Of a stretch of 64,000 bases of DNA, positions 7,070 to 16,240 are shown one piece after another. The position numbers were made by a program, and so were the translations under genes. Position 1 is the first letter of the stretch. Every line of letters begins with the position of its first letter. This stretch comes from Bdellovibrionales bacterium CG10_big_fil_rev_8_21_14_0_10_45_34 (lineage in GTDB: Bacteria > Bdellovibrionota > Bdellovibrionia > Bdellovibrionales > 1-14-0-10-45-34), in contig PEZS01000002.1 in the NCBI GenBank assembly GCA_002778785.1, positions 129,501-193,500 on the forward strand, read 5' to 3'. The notes below the pieces were generated by a model, which saw only the letters and a program-made list of their open reading frames with translations, ran no database searches and was not told the origin of the DNA.

Positions 7070-8866
7070 ATGGGGAAGTTATTAGGCTTAAGAATGGTCG
7101 TTATGGCGTTGCTATTGGCAGGAGCAGGAGCTCAGTCCCAAGAAGGCGCAAACAATGTCTCCGATAAAGTAGACGCAAGTGGTAGGATTCGCATCGGATA
7201 CTATCCGAAAGCATTTGCTGGGAAGCAACTTACCGATTTGAAAAAAATCGAGTCCTCTCTATCGCAGTGGCTGTTGTCACAGAATTCAAAACTCACTGCA
7301 GAGAACTTTGAATTAAGAAACGTGAGGGAATCCCTAACAGCAAAGCACTTTTATTTTCAGCAAAAACAAGACGGATTAGTTGTTGAGAGTGCTGAAGTCA
7401 TTGTGTCTGTTGATAACAGCACACAAGAGATGTACAGAATATTCGATAACTCGACTGAGAGTAAACCGGCTGTTGCCAAAGCAGGTAGTCAGCTCACTTC
7501 TGAAAAAGCTGTCGATATAGCTTGGAAGCATATTTGGGTAAGCGGCAGATTACTCGCAGACGTCAAATCGGAAAAACTATTTATTGAACAAGACGGAACT
7601 CTGCGACTCACCTACAGAGTTGAAATTGATACTGTAGAACCTGCAGGTTCGTGGGAAGTTATCCTCGATGCCTACACGGGTGAAATTGTAAGAACACAGG
7701 ATCTACGAAAAGATGCAAAACATGACGATAGCAAACCCGTGTTTGGCAGAACGCCTGGTAAAAAGCTTCTGGATTATAGAGAGGCAGTTAAAGCTCTGGA
7801 CGCAAAAAAATCGATCTCACTACTCTCAAACGGGAATCGCAGAGATGCCACAGCACTTGTGTTTGATCCAGATCCAAGAACAACACTTACCGACAACACA
7901 CTTCTTGACAGTTCACCAAAGAGTGCTTTTGAGCCCGCGTATAAAAGTGTCGTGCTAAAGGATGTTACTGAAGTTGCAGGAGTGCTAAAGCTTTCGGGCC
8001 CCTGGGTGACATTGGTAGACTTCGAAGCACCCGTGAACACGCCCTACACAGTTCAAAACGGAGAGTTCAAGGGTAAACGAGGAGATCAAAGTTTTAACGA
8101 CGCCATGACTTATTACCACCTCGATAAGAATCAACGCTATATGCAGTCGTTAGGTTTTTTTGGGAGCCGAGGCATCCAGTACCTCTCGATCACAGTAGAT
8201 TCGAACGGAGCTAACGGTGCCGACAACTCTTACTATCGACCAAGCGCAAATCACCTCGCTTTTGGCTGGGGCTGTGTTGATGACAACGAAGACGCTGATG
8301 TGATCTTGCACGAGTACAATCATGCGATTAACCACAGTATCAATAGCAACTTCAGCGGCGGCGATACGGGCGCTATGGGCGAGGGGTTTGGTGACTACTG
8401 GGCTCAGTCTTATAGCATCAGCACAGAGAACGGAATGACGTTTAACCCTTTTCACGTTTTTAACTGGGATGCGCACTCAGATCCAAACAATGAAGAGGGC
8501 TGTTGGCCGGGTCGACGCCTAGATAAAACCCAAGCGCAATACGTCCATAGCCAGAACTATTACGCCCATAGCCGGCACGACTCCTTTGTTTCTGATGAAT
8601 TGTGGTCAACTCCCATCTTCCAGGCACTTTATGAGGCAGTGAAGACAAAACAGGCAACTCGAGAAGAAATGGATAGAATTATTCTTGAGGCCCAGTTTGG
8701 CCTAGGGTACGGACTCAAGATGCGAGACATGGCAAACTCCATTGTTTCCAATGCGAAGAGACTCTATCCGCAGGGCAAGCATGCTGAAATCTACGCAAGA
8801 AAGTTTGCAGCCCAAAACATCATTGAAAGACAAAGTTCTCTTGTGCCCTTGGCAAAAGCTAATTAA
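7070..8866 (+). CDS. Secreted zinc metalloprotease with FTP/PepSY propeptide (thermolysin/fungalysin type)
   Basis: 598 residues with a signal peptide (about 1-22). Residues ~40-130 look like a fungalysin/thermolysin propeptide and ~140-215 like a PepSY-type segment ending WEVILDAYTGEIVRTQD. The zinc motif is HEYNH (414-418), with the third ligand in GAMGEGFGDYW (Glu438), the gluzincin arrangement of families M4 and M36. It should be exported as a zymogen and degrade protein outside the cytoplasm. A strong terminator follows at 8921-8947. Whether M4 or M36 is the closer family cannot be settled by eye. Confidence 0.85.
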   Translation: MGKLLGLRMVVMALLLAGAGAQSQEGANNVSDKVDASGRIRIGYYPKAFAGKQLTDLKKIESSLSQWLLSQNSKLTAENFELRNVRESLTAKHFYFQQKQDGLVVESAEVIVSVDNSTQEMYRIFDNSTESKPAVAKAGSQLTSEKAVDIAWKHIWVSGRLLADVKSEKLFIEQDGTLRLTYRVEIDTVEPAGSWEVILDAYTGEIVRTQDLRKDAKHDDSKPVFGRTPGKKLLDYREAVKALDAKKSISLLSNGNRRDATALVFDPDPRTTLTDNTLLDSSPKSAFEPAYKSVVLKDVTEVAGVLKLSGPWVTLVDFEAPVNTPYTVQNGEFKGKRGDQSFNDAMTYYHLDKNQRYMQSLGFFGSRGIQYLSITVDSNGANGADNSYYRPSANHLAFGWGCVDDNEDADVILHEYNHAINHSINSNFSGGDTGAMGEGFGDYWAQSYSISTENGMTFNPFHVFNWDAHSDPNNEEGCWPGRRLDKTQAQYVHSQNYYAHSRHDSFVSDELWSTPIFQALYEAVKTKQATREEMDRIILEAQFGLGYGLKMRDMANSIVSNAKRLYPQGKHAEIYARKFAAQNIIERQSSLVPLAKAN

Positions 8867-8920
8867 GCGCAAGATCATCTTGGTCACGCGGCAGCAAGCA
8901 AATTGCTACTGCGCTAATAA

Positions 8921-8947
8921 AAAAAGGCGGGCCAAACCCGCCTTTTT
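8921..8947. terminator. Strong intrinsic terminator, active in both directions
   Basis: AAAAAGGCGGG (8921-8931) and CCCGCCTTTTT (8937-8947) form a perfect 11-bp stem with a five-base loop. The A-run and T-run on the arms allow termination on both strands. It lies between the convergent protease and M3 peptidase genes. Confidence 0.9.
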
Positions 8948-8960
8948 CATTTGGTAAATC

Positions 8961-9023
8961 ACTAAAGGTACGGAGTCACTTGTGGGACGCGGCGCGTCCC
9001 ACAAGTGACTCCGTACCTTTAGT
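8961..9023. repeat. 30-bp perfect palindrome with 3-base loop
   Basis: Arms 8961-8990 and 8994-9023 are exact reverse complements around GGC. The left arm begins ACTAAAGGTACGGAGTCACT. CCTTTAG recurs directly after the right arm (9016-9022, 9026-9032). It lies just past a sufficient terminator, so termination does not explain it. It may be a dispersed intergenic element. Confidence 0.9.
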
Positions 9024-9044
9024 ACCTTTAGGACCTTTATCAAA

Positions 9045-11126
9045 TTATTGGCGAATACCGAGTTTCTTGAAAAAAGCTTTTTGGTTAGGAACGCGCCCTA
9101 AAAATTCTGTGGCAAGGGCTAAAGCGTCTTTCATCTTTCCAGGCTCAAGAATGTTTTTTCGATAGCTCAAACCCGTTTTCGAATCCAAAAGGCCCGCTTT
9201 TTCGAAGCGAGTAAACATGTCAGCCGCGTAAACCTCCGACCAAATATAGCCGTAGTATCCAGCATCGTATCCACCCATAAGGTGCCCGAATCCTGCCGAA
9301 AATGCTCCACCCTTTATCGGATCAAGACCAATGATCTCTTTGTAGAGCTGGTCATGCACCTTTCGAGAATCGACTGCACCCGAAGCCGTGTGCAAAGTCA
9401 TATCGAGCGTACCAAGCATCAGTTGACGCGTGTAATGATAACCTCGGTTGAAATCACGACCCTGTAGCATTCGCTCTATCAGGTCATCCGGAAGCGACTC
9501 CCCTGTTTTGTAGTGACGCGAAATTTTCTTGAGCATCTGCTTGTCCCAAACCCAGTCTTCGAGCATTTGTGACGGAGCTTCGACAAAATCGCGTGCCACA
9601 GATGTGCCAGAAAGACTTGCATATGGTGCCCGAGTCAACGTTTGGTGCATAATGTGTCCAAATTCGTGAAAAAAAGTTTCCACTTCATCATGGCTTAAGA
9701 GTGAGGGGCGGTCTTTTGAGGGCGGAGTGAAGTTTGTTACCATCGCGCTCACAGGCTTATTGTAAACTCCGTCTAAAAGCCTACCGTTAATGAGGGTAAA
9801 AGCTGCCGCATGTCCATATTTACCCTCACGTGGATAAAGATCCGCCATAAAGTACGCTATTGTGCTCTTACTCTCCTTATCTTTGATCCGGTAGAGATCA
9901 ACTAGTGAACTCCAAACAGCGGCACCCTTCACTTTCTCAAATTCAACTCCTAAAAGAGTCGAGTAGATCTCAAATATTCCCTCTACGACTACGTCTTTTG
10001 GGAAGTAACTTCGAACGACCTCATCATCTATCGAGTACGTCTGTCTTTTGATGCGATTTACATAGAACGCTAAGTCCCACGGTTCAAGCTTCGCCTTAGG
10101 ATTAGTTGTGTGCTTCCTTTTTTCTTCAAGCAAAAGATTGAGATCTTTCTGATTGCGAATCGAAAGTTTGGACTTTAAACCGTTGATCATGTTCCAAACG
10201 TTCTTCGTGTTTTTGGCCATTCTTTTTTGAAGGCGATAGTCTGCCCAGGATTTAAAGCCAAGAATCTTAGCTGTTTTCTGCCGAAGTAACAGATTTTCTT
10301 CTAATAGCTTGGTATTTTCTACTGCAGCTCTTGTATTGTAGGTCTCAATCAATTTCTTTCTTATTTGTTCGTCTTCGACGTTTTCCATCGCCGGAATGAA
10401 ATCAGCGTACTTCATTGTAACGACCAACTTGCCATCGCGCTTTTCGAGCCGTGACATGACAGATTCGGGCAAGCCTTTCAGCTCCTCGGCACTTAAGAGA
10501 ACGAATGAGGTGTCGTTGTTGAGGTTTTTTGAAAACTCGTTACTCTTGGAGCTCATTTCTTTCATCAGTTCGCGCACTTGATCGAGCTTCTCTTGCGGAA
10601 GCTTCAAACCGTTCTCTTCAAAAGCTAGTAGCATTTCTTTGTGCAGTACTTTTTCTTCTTCTTTTCCGGGGACGACGGCCTTCAATGCCGCGTACAACTG
10701 AGGGCGGGTAAACACTTCGACGAGATACTGAGAAAGCTTCTCTTCACAGGCTCCCGAATCTTCTCGTAGCTGCGAATTGGGAGTTACGTACTTCATGAAG
10801 GTGAGCCCGGCAGTTTCATCCGACAACTCAGAAAGTGCTAACTCGAAGGCAAGCTGGGTGTTAGCGAAATTTCTCTCTGACGCTCCCCTAGATGCGATAG
10901 ACTTCAGCGCACCTTCGGCCTTAGTCATGGATTCTTCGCACTCTTTAACAAGAGTACCTTTTTTATAGTTCGAAGGTGCCGACTGATAGGCAATAAGAGT
11001 CGACTCTGTATCATTGGCGGCAACGTCACCTTCTGTAACATGCTTTGTTGTTGAGCATCCAGAGAGGGCCAATGCCAATACTGAAAAGACAAATTTGGTA
11101 AAAGTAGATGGCTTAAAGTTCTTCAC
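9045..11126 (-). CDS. M3 family zinc oligopeptidase, lipoprotein
   Basis: 693 residues from the GTG at 11126, chosen because AGGAG precedes it and because the protein then begins with a lipoprotein signal: KNFKPSTFTKFVFSVLALALSGC, lipobox LSGC. A longer frame to 11216 has no ribosome site. The zinc motif is HEFGH (487-491), within the M3 context ETFFHEFGHIMHQTL. M3 enzymes (thimet/Dcp/oligopeptidase F) cut short peptides. A lipid anchor is unusual, since most M3 enzymes are cytosolic, and suggests peptide trimming in the envelope. A second M3 gene at 26518 lacks a signal. Confidence 0.88.
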   Translation of the reverse strand: MKNFKPSTFTKFVFSVLALALSGCSTTKHVTEGDVAANDTESTLIAYQSAPSNYKKGTLVKECEESMTKAEGALKSIASRGASERNFANTQLAFELALSELSDETAGLTFMKYVTPNSQLREDSGACEEKLSQYLVEVFTRPQLYAALKAVVPGKEEEKVLHKEMLLAFEENGLKLPQEKLDQVRELMKEMSSKSNEFSKNLNNDTSFVLLSAEELKGLPESVMSRLEKRDGKLVVTMKYADFIPAMENVEDEQIRKKLIETYNTRAAVENTKLLEENLLLRQKTAKILGFKSWADYRLQKRMAKNTKNVWNMINGLKSKLSIRNQKDLNLLLEEKRKHTTNPKAKLEPWDLAFYVNRIKRQTYSIDDEVVRSYFPKDVVVEGIFEIYSTLLGVEFEKVKGAAVWSSLVDLYRIKDKESKSTIAYFMADLYPREGKYGHAAAFTLINGRLLDGVYNKPVSAMVTNFTPPSKDRPSLLSHDEVETFFHEFGHIMHQTLTRAPYASLSGTSVARDFVEAPSQMLEDWVWDKQMLKKISRHYKTGESLPDDLIERMLQGRDFNRGYHYTRQLMLGTLDMTLHTASGAVDSRKVHDQLYKEIIGLDPIKGGAFSAGFGHLMGGYDAGYYGYIWSEVYAADMFTRFEKAGLLDSKTGLSYRKNILEPGKMKDALALATEFLGRVPNQKAFFKKLGIRQ

Positions 11127-11238
11127 AATGTTCTCCTGATTAAAACGAAATAGAAAAGTGAATAGACCAGGAGCTGATGCCATTTCGCCCAAACTACTGC
11201 GCAAACGAAATGGCAACAGCCCCTAGATTTTATCTATT

Positions 11239-14200
11239 TTAGACGTTACGCCTGTATTTGCCACCCACTTCATAAAGGGCGCCAGTCATCTGACCTAAGG
11301 TGCAGTACCTGGATGCGCTCATAAGTGCCGCAAAGACGTTGTTGCCAGCGAGCGCTGCTGATTTAAGATCATTAAGAGCTTTATCTGCCAACTGAGAATC
11401 TCTACTTTGGACCTGCTGGGCTTGCTTAAGTTGACGCATCTTTTCTTCACCTGTTGCCCTTGCGAGTTCAATTTTTGGCGCCACATAACCTTGTTGAAGA
11501 GTTTTCGGATCTATAAAAGTGTTAACACCAATGATGGGTAATTCACCTGTGTGCTTCAGGCGTTCGTAGTAAAGCGATTCATCCTGAATCTGCCCTCTTT
11601 GATACTGAGTCTCCATAGCCCCAAGCACTCCACCTCTTTCGTTAATTCGTAAGAACTCAGTGAGCACGGCCTCTTCTACTAAGTCCGTTAGTTCTTCAAA
11701 GAAGTAACTACCCTGATTGGGGTTCTCGTTTTTCGTCGTGCCAAACTCCCTGTTGATAATCATTTGAATCGCCATTGCTCGCCTAACCGATTCTTCAGTA
11801 GGAGTTGTGATAGCCTCATCATACGCATTTGTGTGCAAACTGTTGCAGTGATCGTAAACGGCTAAAAGTGCCTGGAGCGTAGTTCGAATGTCGTTGAAAT
11901 CAATTTCTTGTGCGTGGAGCGAGCGCCCCGAAGTCTGAATATGATATTTGAGTTTCTGAGACCTTTCACTCGCACCATAGAGTTCACGCATAGCAACGGC
12001 CCAAATCCTGCGTGCCACTCTTCCCATCACAGAATATTCCGGGTCAAGTCCGTTACTAAAGAAGAAACTTAGGTTTGGCGCAAAATCGTCAATCTTCATT
12101 CCGCGAGACAAATAGTACTCCACATAGGTGAATCCATTGGCCAACGTGAACGCTAATTGGGAAATCGGGTTAGCTCCCGCCTCTGCAATATGATAGCCTG
12201 ATATACTGACTGAATAAAAATTTCGCACTTTATGATCGATAAAATATTCTTGCACGTCGCCCATCATCTTTAGAGCGAAATCTGTAGAGAAAATACAAGT
12301 GTTCTGGGCCTGATCTTCTTTGAGAATATCCGCCTGCACAGTTCCACGAACCTGCGACAGGGTCGAAGCTTTTACTGCATCGTACTCTGTGTTCGTTAGT
12401 TCTCTGTTCAATGATTTCTTTTTAAGATCGATTTGCTGATCAATCGCCGTGTTCAAAAAATAGGCTAAGATCATTGGCGCAGGGCCGTTTATCGTCATAC
12501 TAACGCTTGTGCTAGGGGAACAAAGATCGAAACCTGCGTAAAGAATCTTCATATCCTCAAGGCAACAAATACTCACACCGCTCTCACCAACTTTGCCGTA
12601 AATATCGGGACGCACAGCCGGATCTTCACCGTAGAGAGTTACGCTATCAAAAGCAGTCGATAATCTCTTCGCCGGATCATGAGCACTCAAAAAGTGAAAT
12701 CGACGATTCGTTCGTGCTGGATCACCTTCTCCTGCAAACTGCCGCCGAGGCTCCTCCTCGGAACGCTTAAGCACAAACACGCCCGAAGTAAACGGAAACT
12801 CTCCGGGAACATTCTCTAGCCTCAAATAGCGAACCTGATCGCCCAGGTTTGTAAGCCTAGGTACGGCCACTCTTTTGACGCGAGTTCCACTTAAACTCGT
12901 CGTTGTCAGCGCACTCTTAAATTCTTTTCCCCGAATGGCGTAAGCAAGCTCGTCACTTTGGTAAGAATCATAAAGTTTCTTATAGTTCGCTCGAAGTTCA
13001 CTGATGATCCCGCCCTTTTCAGTTTTCAACAGCTCCGAAAGTTTGCTGTGAATCTTTTCTTCATTTATATGGCCGGCAACACACTCAAACGCTCCAATGT
13101 CATTAGCCACCTGAGCCAGCTCTTGAGTTTCTGACTTGTAACTTCTTACTGATTTAACAATCTCACTGAGATAATTCTGCCTCTCAGGAGGTATGATTGT
13201 TTGCTTTTTTGTGCTAGCAAGATTTTGACGAATTGCTGAACTCAAACCCCATTCTTTAGAAGGGTCGTACTCGGCCAATTTGTCTGAGAGTGCAAAAAAC
13301 AGTTGGTTAACACCTTGATCATTAAAATTCGAAGCTTGAGTGAGAAAGACAGGATACCCCTCGCCGTCAGCGTCTGGCGGCAGCTGCCTTGAACGCCGGT
13401 ACTGCTTTCTCACATCCCTCAAAGCATCCTGAGAGCCTTTTCTATCAGCCTTATTGATTGCAATGAGGTCCGCATAGTCGATCATGTCGATCTTTTCTAA
13501 CTGGCTTTGAGCCCCAAACTCGCTCGTCATAACGTAAAGTTTGACATCTGCTATGTCGCTAACCGCACTGTCAGCCTGACCGATACCGGAGGTTTCAACT
13601 ACCAGCAAATCATCAGAAGATTTTTTCAAAAACTCGATCATCGCAGGCAAACACTTTGCGGTCTCGTTTCCAGACCCCCTGCTAGCAATTGACCTCATAT
13701 ACGTTCGTTCACGCTCTAATGAGTTCATTCGAATGCGATCACCCAACAGCGACCCACCAGTGCGCTTCTTGGTAGGATCAACGCAAAGCAGAGAGATTTT
13801 TTTGTTCGAATAGAGGTTTAAGAACCTCTGAGTGATCTCATCTAAAAGAGAAGACTTACCGGCCCCTCCCGTTCCTGTGACACCGAGAACTGGAGGGTTT
13901 GCTGATCCTCTCATCGGCAGTTGCTTCTTTAACCAATCCGGAATTTCTTGACCGAGCTCAATGGCGGTAAGCGCCAGGCCTCTCGCACGATCTTCAATTT
14001 TTCGCTGGAAGGTTACTTGATCAACAAGTTTCTGCTGATCATCTGCTCGCCATTCTTTAGCCTGAGCAAGCAAATCAAAATCACTGCCCTCAACAACGAG
14101 TTGAATCATTCCGTTTAAGCCCAGCCTGCGACCATCTTCAGGGTGAAAGATCTGATCGATACCGTATGCTTCTAGCTCTTTCTTCTCGTCAGGAACAATG

Positions 14201-14502
14201 ACTCCACCACCGCCTCCGTAAATTTTCACATATCCAGCACCAAAGGCTTTGAGCAAGTCTTTCATGTATTTGAAAAACTCCATGTGGCCGCCCTGATAAG
14301 AGCTAATACAAACTCCCTGCGCTCCCTCTTGTAAAATGGTCGTTACGATGTCCATAACCGATCTGTTATGGCCTAAATGAATAACTTCAGCACCTGCATC
14401 TTGAATGAGGCGTCTCATAATGTTGATGCTGGCATCATGCCCATCAAATAAGCTGGCAGCCGTAACTATTCGAACTGGGTTCTTAAGATTTAGTTTGTTC
14501 AT
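11239..14502 (-). CDS. icmF: Fused isobutyryl-CoA mutase IcmF
   Basis: 1087 residues with the IcmF domain order. The B12-binding domain comes first (DGHDA at 20-24). The MeaB-type GTPase follows (Walker A GTGGAGKSS 210-218, NKAD 350-353). The mutase body comes last, with FPFTSGVF, the phenylalanine version typical of isobutyryl- rather than methylmalonyl-CoA mutases. It interconverts isobutyryl-CoA and n-butyryl-CoA using adenosylcobalamin. Its ATG overlaps the crotonase stop (ATGA), so the two are translationally coupled. With the 3-hydroxybutyryl-CoA dehydrogenase upstream, the operon links branched and straight C4 acyl-CoA pools. Confidence 0.93.
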   Translation of the reverse strand: MNKLNLKNPVRIVTAASLFDGHDASINIMRRLIQDAGAEVIHLGHNRSVMDIVTTILQEGAQGVCISSYQGGHMEFFKYMKDLLKAFGAGYVKIYGGGGGVIVPDEKKELEAYGIDQIFHPEDGRRLGLNGMIQLVVEGSDFDLLAQAKEWRADDQQKLVDQVTFQRKIEDRARGLALTAIELGQEIPDWLKKQLPMRGSANPPVLGVTGTGGAGKSSLLDEITQRFLNLYSNKKISLLCVDPTKKRTGGSLLGDRIRMNSLERERTYMRSIASRGSGNETAKCLPAMIEFLKKSSDDLLVVETSGIGQADSAVSDIADVKLYVMTSEFGAQSQLEKIDMIDYADLIAINKADRKGSQDALRDVRKQYRRSRQLPPDADGEGYPVFLTQASNFNDQGVNQLFFALSDKLAEYDPSKEWGLSSAIRQNLASTKKQTIIPPERQNYLSEIVKSVRSYKSETQELAQVANDIGAFECVAGHINEEKIHSKLSELLKTEKGGIISELRANYKKLYDSYQSDELAYAIRGKEFKSALTTTSLSGTRVKRVAVPRLTNLGDQVRYLRLENVPGEFPFTSGVFVLKRSEEEPRRQFAGEGDPARTNRRFHFLSAHDPAKRLSTAFDSVTLYGEDPAVRPDIYGKVGESGVSICCLEDMKILYAGFDLCSPSTSVSMTINGPAPMILAYFLNTAIDQQIDLKKKSLNRELTNTEYDAVKASTLSQVRGTVQADILKEDQAQNTCIFSTDFALKMMGDVQEYFIDHKVRNFYSVSISGYHIAEAGANPISQLAFTLANGFTYVEYYLSRGMKIDDFAPNLSFFFSNGLDPEYSVMGRVARRIWAVAMRELYGASERSQKLKYHIQTSGRSLHAQEIDFNDIRTTLQALLAVYDHCNSLHTNAYDEAITTPTEESVRRAMAIQMIINREFGTTKNENPNQGSYFFEELTDLVEEAVLTEFLRINERGGVLGAMETQYQRGQIQDESLYYERLKHTGELPIIGVNTFIDPKTLQQGYVAPKIELARATGEEKMRQLKQAQQVQSRDSQLADKALNDLKSAALAGNNVFAALMSASRYCTLGQMTGALYEVGGKYRRNV

Positions 14503-15281
14503 TTTCCGACAAAGTGGGCAGGGCGTTTTTCCATAAATGCGGCAGTCCCCTCTTTGGAATCTTGGGTTCTAAAGAGATCTCCAAAAGCGGTTCTTTCAAG
14601 TATAAATCCCTCGTCAATCGGTAGATCTAAACCGATACGAATGGATTCCTTTGCTGCCGCAATGGCCTTTGGTCCCCGAGAAGAGATCATTTTTGCAAGT
14701 TCCATACAAGTTCCGATAAGCTCTGATGGCTCCACGACATCGTTCACAAGTCCATATTGTAGTGCTCTGTCGGCATCATAATGTTTACCTGTAAAAATCA
14801 TTTCGCTGGCGCGTGCGGCTCCCAACTTTCGAGGAGCCCTTTGAGTTCCACCAAAAGCAGGTATGATCCCTAATGAAACTTCAGGAAGACCGAACTTAGC
14901 ATTCTTGCTGGCAATAATAAAATCGCAAGCCAGCGCGAGCTCACATCCGCCTCCTAGCGCAAATCCGTTCACCGCCGCAATAACCACCATCGGGAGCGTC
15001 TCTAATCTTCGAAAGACTTTTTGGCCTTTCTCAGAAAAAGATTTGGCGGCCGACGGATCTAACGACGACATTTCTTTGATGTCAGCTCCGGCAACAAATG
15101 CCTTATCGCCTTCTCCGGTAAGAATAAGGCAGCGCAAATCTTGCTCTCTTTCTATGTGATTGAGCATTTCATTGAGCTCATCAAGAAGCTGGTTATTGAG
15201 AGCATTGAGTGCTTTTGGCCGGTTTAGAGTTAATAGCCCAATACACTCGTTGATTTCAAATTTTAAACACTCAGTTTGCAC
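14499..15281 (-). CDS. Enoyl-CoA hydratase/crotonase
   Basis: About 260 residues from a GTG at 15281, preceded by GGTGGGGG; an ATG at 15296 is possible, and the frame runs to 15356 inside the previous gene. Crotonase signatures are present: AFVAGADIKEM (oxyanion loop) and NGFALGGGCELALACDFIIA, then FGLPEVSLGIIPAFGGTQRAPRKLG carrying the second catalytic Glu. It hydrates crotonyl-CoA to 3-hydroxybutyryl-CoA or acts in the reverse direction. The gene overlaps the dehydrogenase end by 11 bases and icmF by 4, so the three are one operon. Confidence 0.9.
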   Translation of the reverse strand: MQTECLKFEINECIGLLTLNRPKALNALNNQLLDELNEMLNHIEREQDLRCLILTGEGDKAFVAGADIKEMSSLDPSAAKSFSEKGQKVFRRLETLPMVVIAAVNGFALGGGCELALACDFIIASKNAKFGLPEVSLGIIPAFGGTQRAPRKLGAARASEMIFTGKHYDADRALQYGLVNDVVEPSELIGTCMELAKMISSRGPKAIAAAKESIRIGLDLPIDEGFILERTAFGDLFRTQDSKEGTAAFMEKRPAHFVGK

Positions 15282-16149
15282 GAGCACCCCCACCATTTTG
15301 ATCATAATTATAAAACCCGCGCCCCGTCTTTTTACCGAGCCATCCTGCTTCAACATATTTTACTAGCAGCGGACACGGTCGATACTTTGAGTCACCAAGT
15401 CCATCATAGAGAACATTCATAATCGCCAAACAAGTATCAAGTCCGATAAAGTCTGCGAGTGTCAGTGGACCCATTGGTTGATTCGTCCCAAGCTTCATCG
15501 CTTGATCGATGTCGGAAACAGAGCCAATTCCCTCATAGAGTGTGTAAACTGCCTCGTTGATCATCGGCATGAGAATACGATTGACGATAAAACCCGGGAA
15601 ATCTTTTGCCTCAACAAATGTCTTACCCATTGCTTCTGCAACTCGTCGAACTTGAGCAAACGTTTCTTGTGAAGTTTGTAATCCTTGAATACCTTCGACT
15701 AATTTCATCAAAGGAACTGGATTCATAAAATGCATTCCCGCCACGAGTTCTGGTCGACGAGTTGCTGCTGCTATCTTCGTGATCGAGATCGATGAAGTGT
15801 TAGTACACAAAATCGCATCTTTTTTGACGATCTCATCCAAGTTTCTAAATATCTTCAGCTTAAGGTCGATGTTCTCCGTGGCTGCTTCGACAATAAAATC
15901 GCAATCCAACAATGTGTTAAGGTCTGTCGACCAAGAAATGCGACTTTGTACGACTGCCGCGTCTTCGGAACTTAAAATTTCCTTCTTTACTAGGCGGGCC
16001 AAACTACTCTGAACAGCCTGTTTGCCTTTTTCTAAACTTTCAGAGGTAATGTCGTAAACTTGAGTGCGCCAACCTGTTTGTGCACTCACTTGTGCGATGC
16101 CGCTTCCCATCTGACCTGCGCCAACAATTCCGAACTTTGCTACCGACAT
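15271..16149 (-). CDS. 3-hydroxybutyryl-CoA dehydrogenase
   Basis: 292 residues. The NAD-binding motif GIVGAGQMGSGIAQVSA lies at the N-terminus. Further signatures are TNTSSISITKIAAATRRPELVAGMHFMNPVPLMKLVE and DFPGFIVNRILMPMINEA, with the C-terminal dimer domain. Length and layout match stand-alone Hbd/PaaH proteins. It oxidises (S)-3-hydroxybutyryl-CoA with NAD(P). It is first in the operon with the crotonase and IcmF; no thiolase is in the window. Confidence 0.92.
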   Translation of the reverse strand: MSVAKFGIVGAGQMGSGIAQVSAQTGWRTQVYDITSESLEKGKQAVQSSLARLVKKEILSSEDAAVVQSRISWSTDLNTLLDCDFIVEAATENIDLKLKIFRNLDEIVKKDAILCTNTSSISITKIAAATRRPELVAGMHFMNPVPLMKLVEGIQGLQTSQETFAQVRRVAEAMGKTFVEAKDFPGFIVNRILMPMINEAVYTLYEGIGSVSDIDQAMKLGTNQPMGPLTLADFIGLDTCLAIMNVLYDGLGDSKYRPCPLLVKYVEAGWLGKKTGRGFYNYDQNGGGARAN

Positions 16150-16240
16150 TATTCCTCCAGCGATCCTACACTAGCACTATTGAAATAAGGAGCAAGCTTC
16201 GTCGCCCCGCCAACTAAGAGTCGATGAGGATTTGAAGGTG

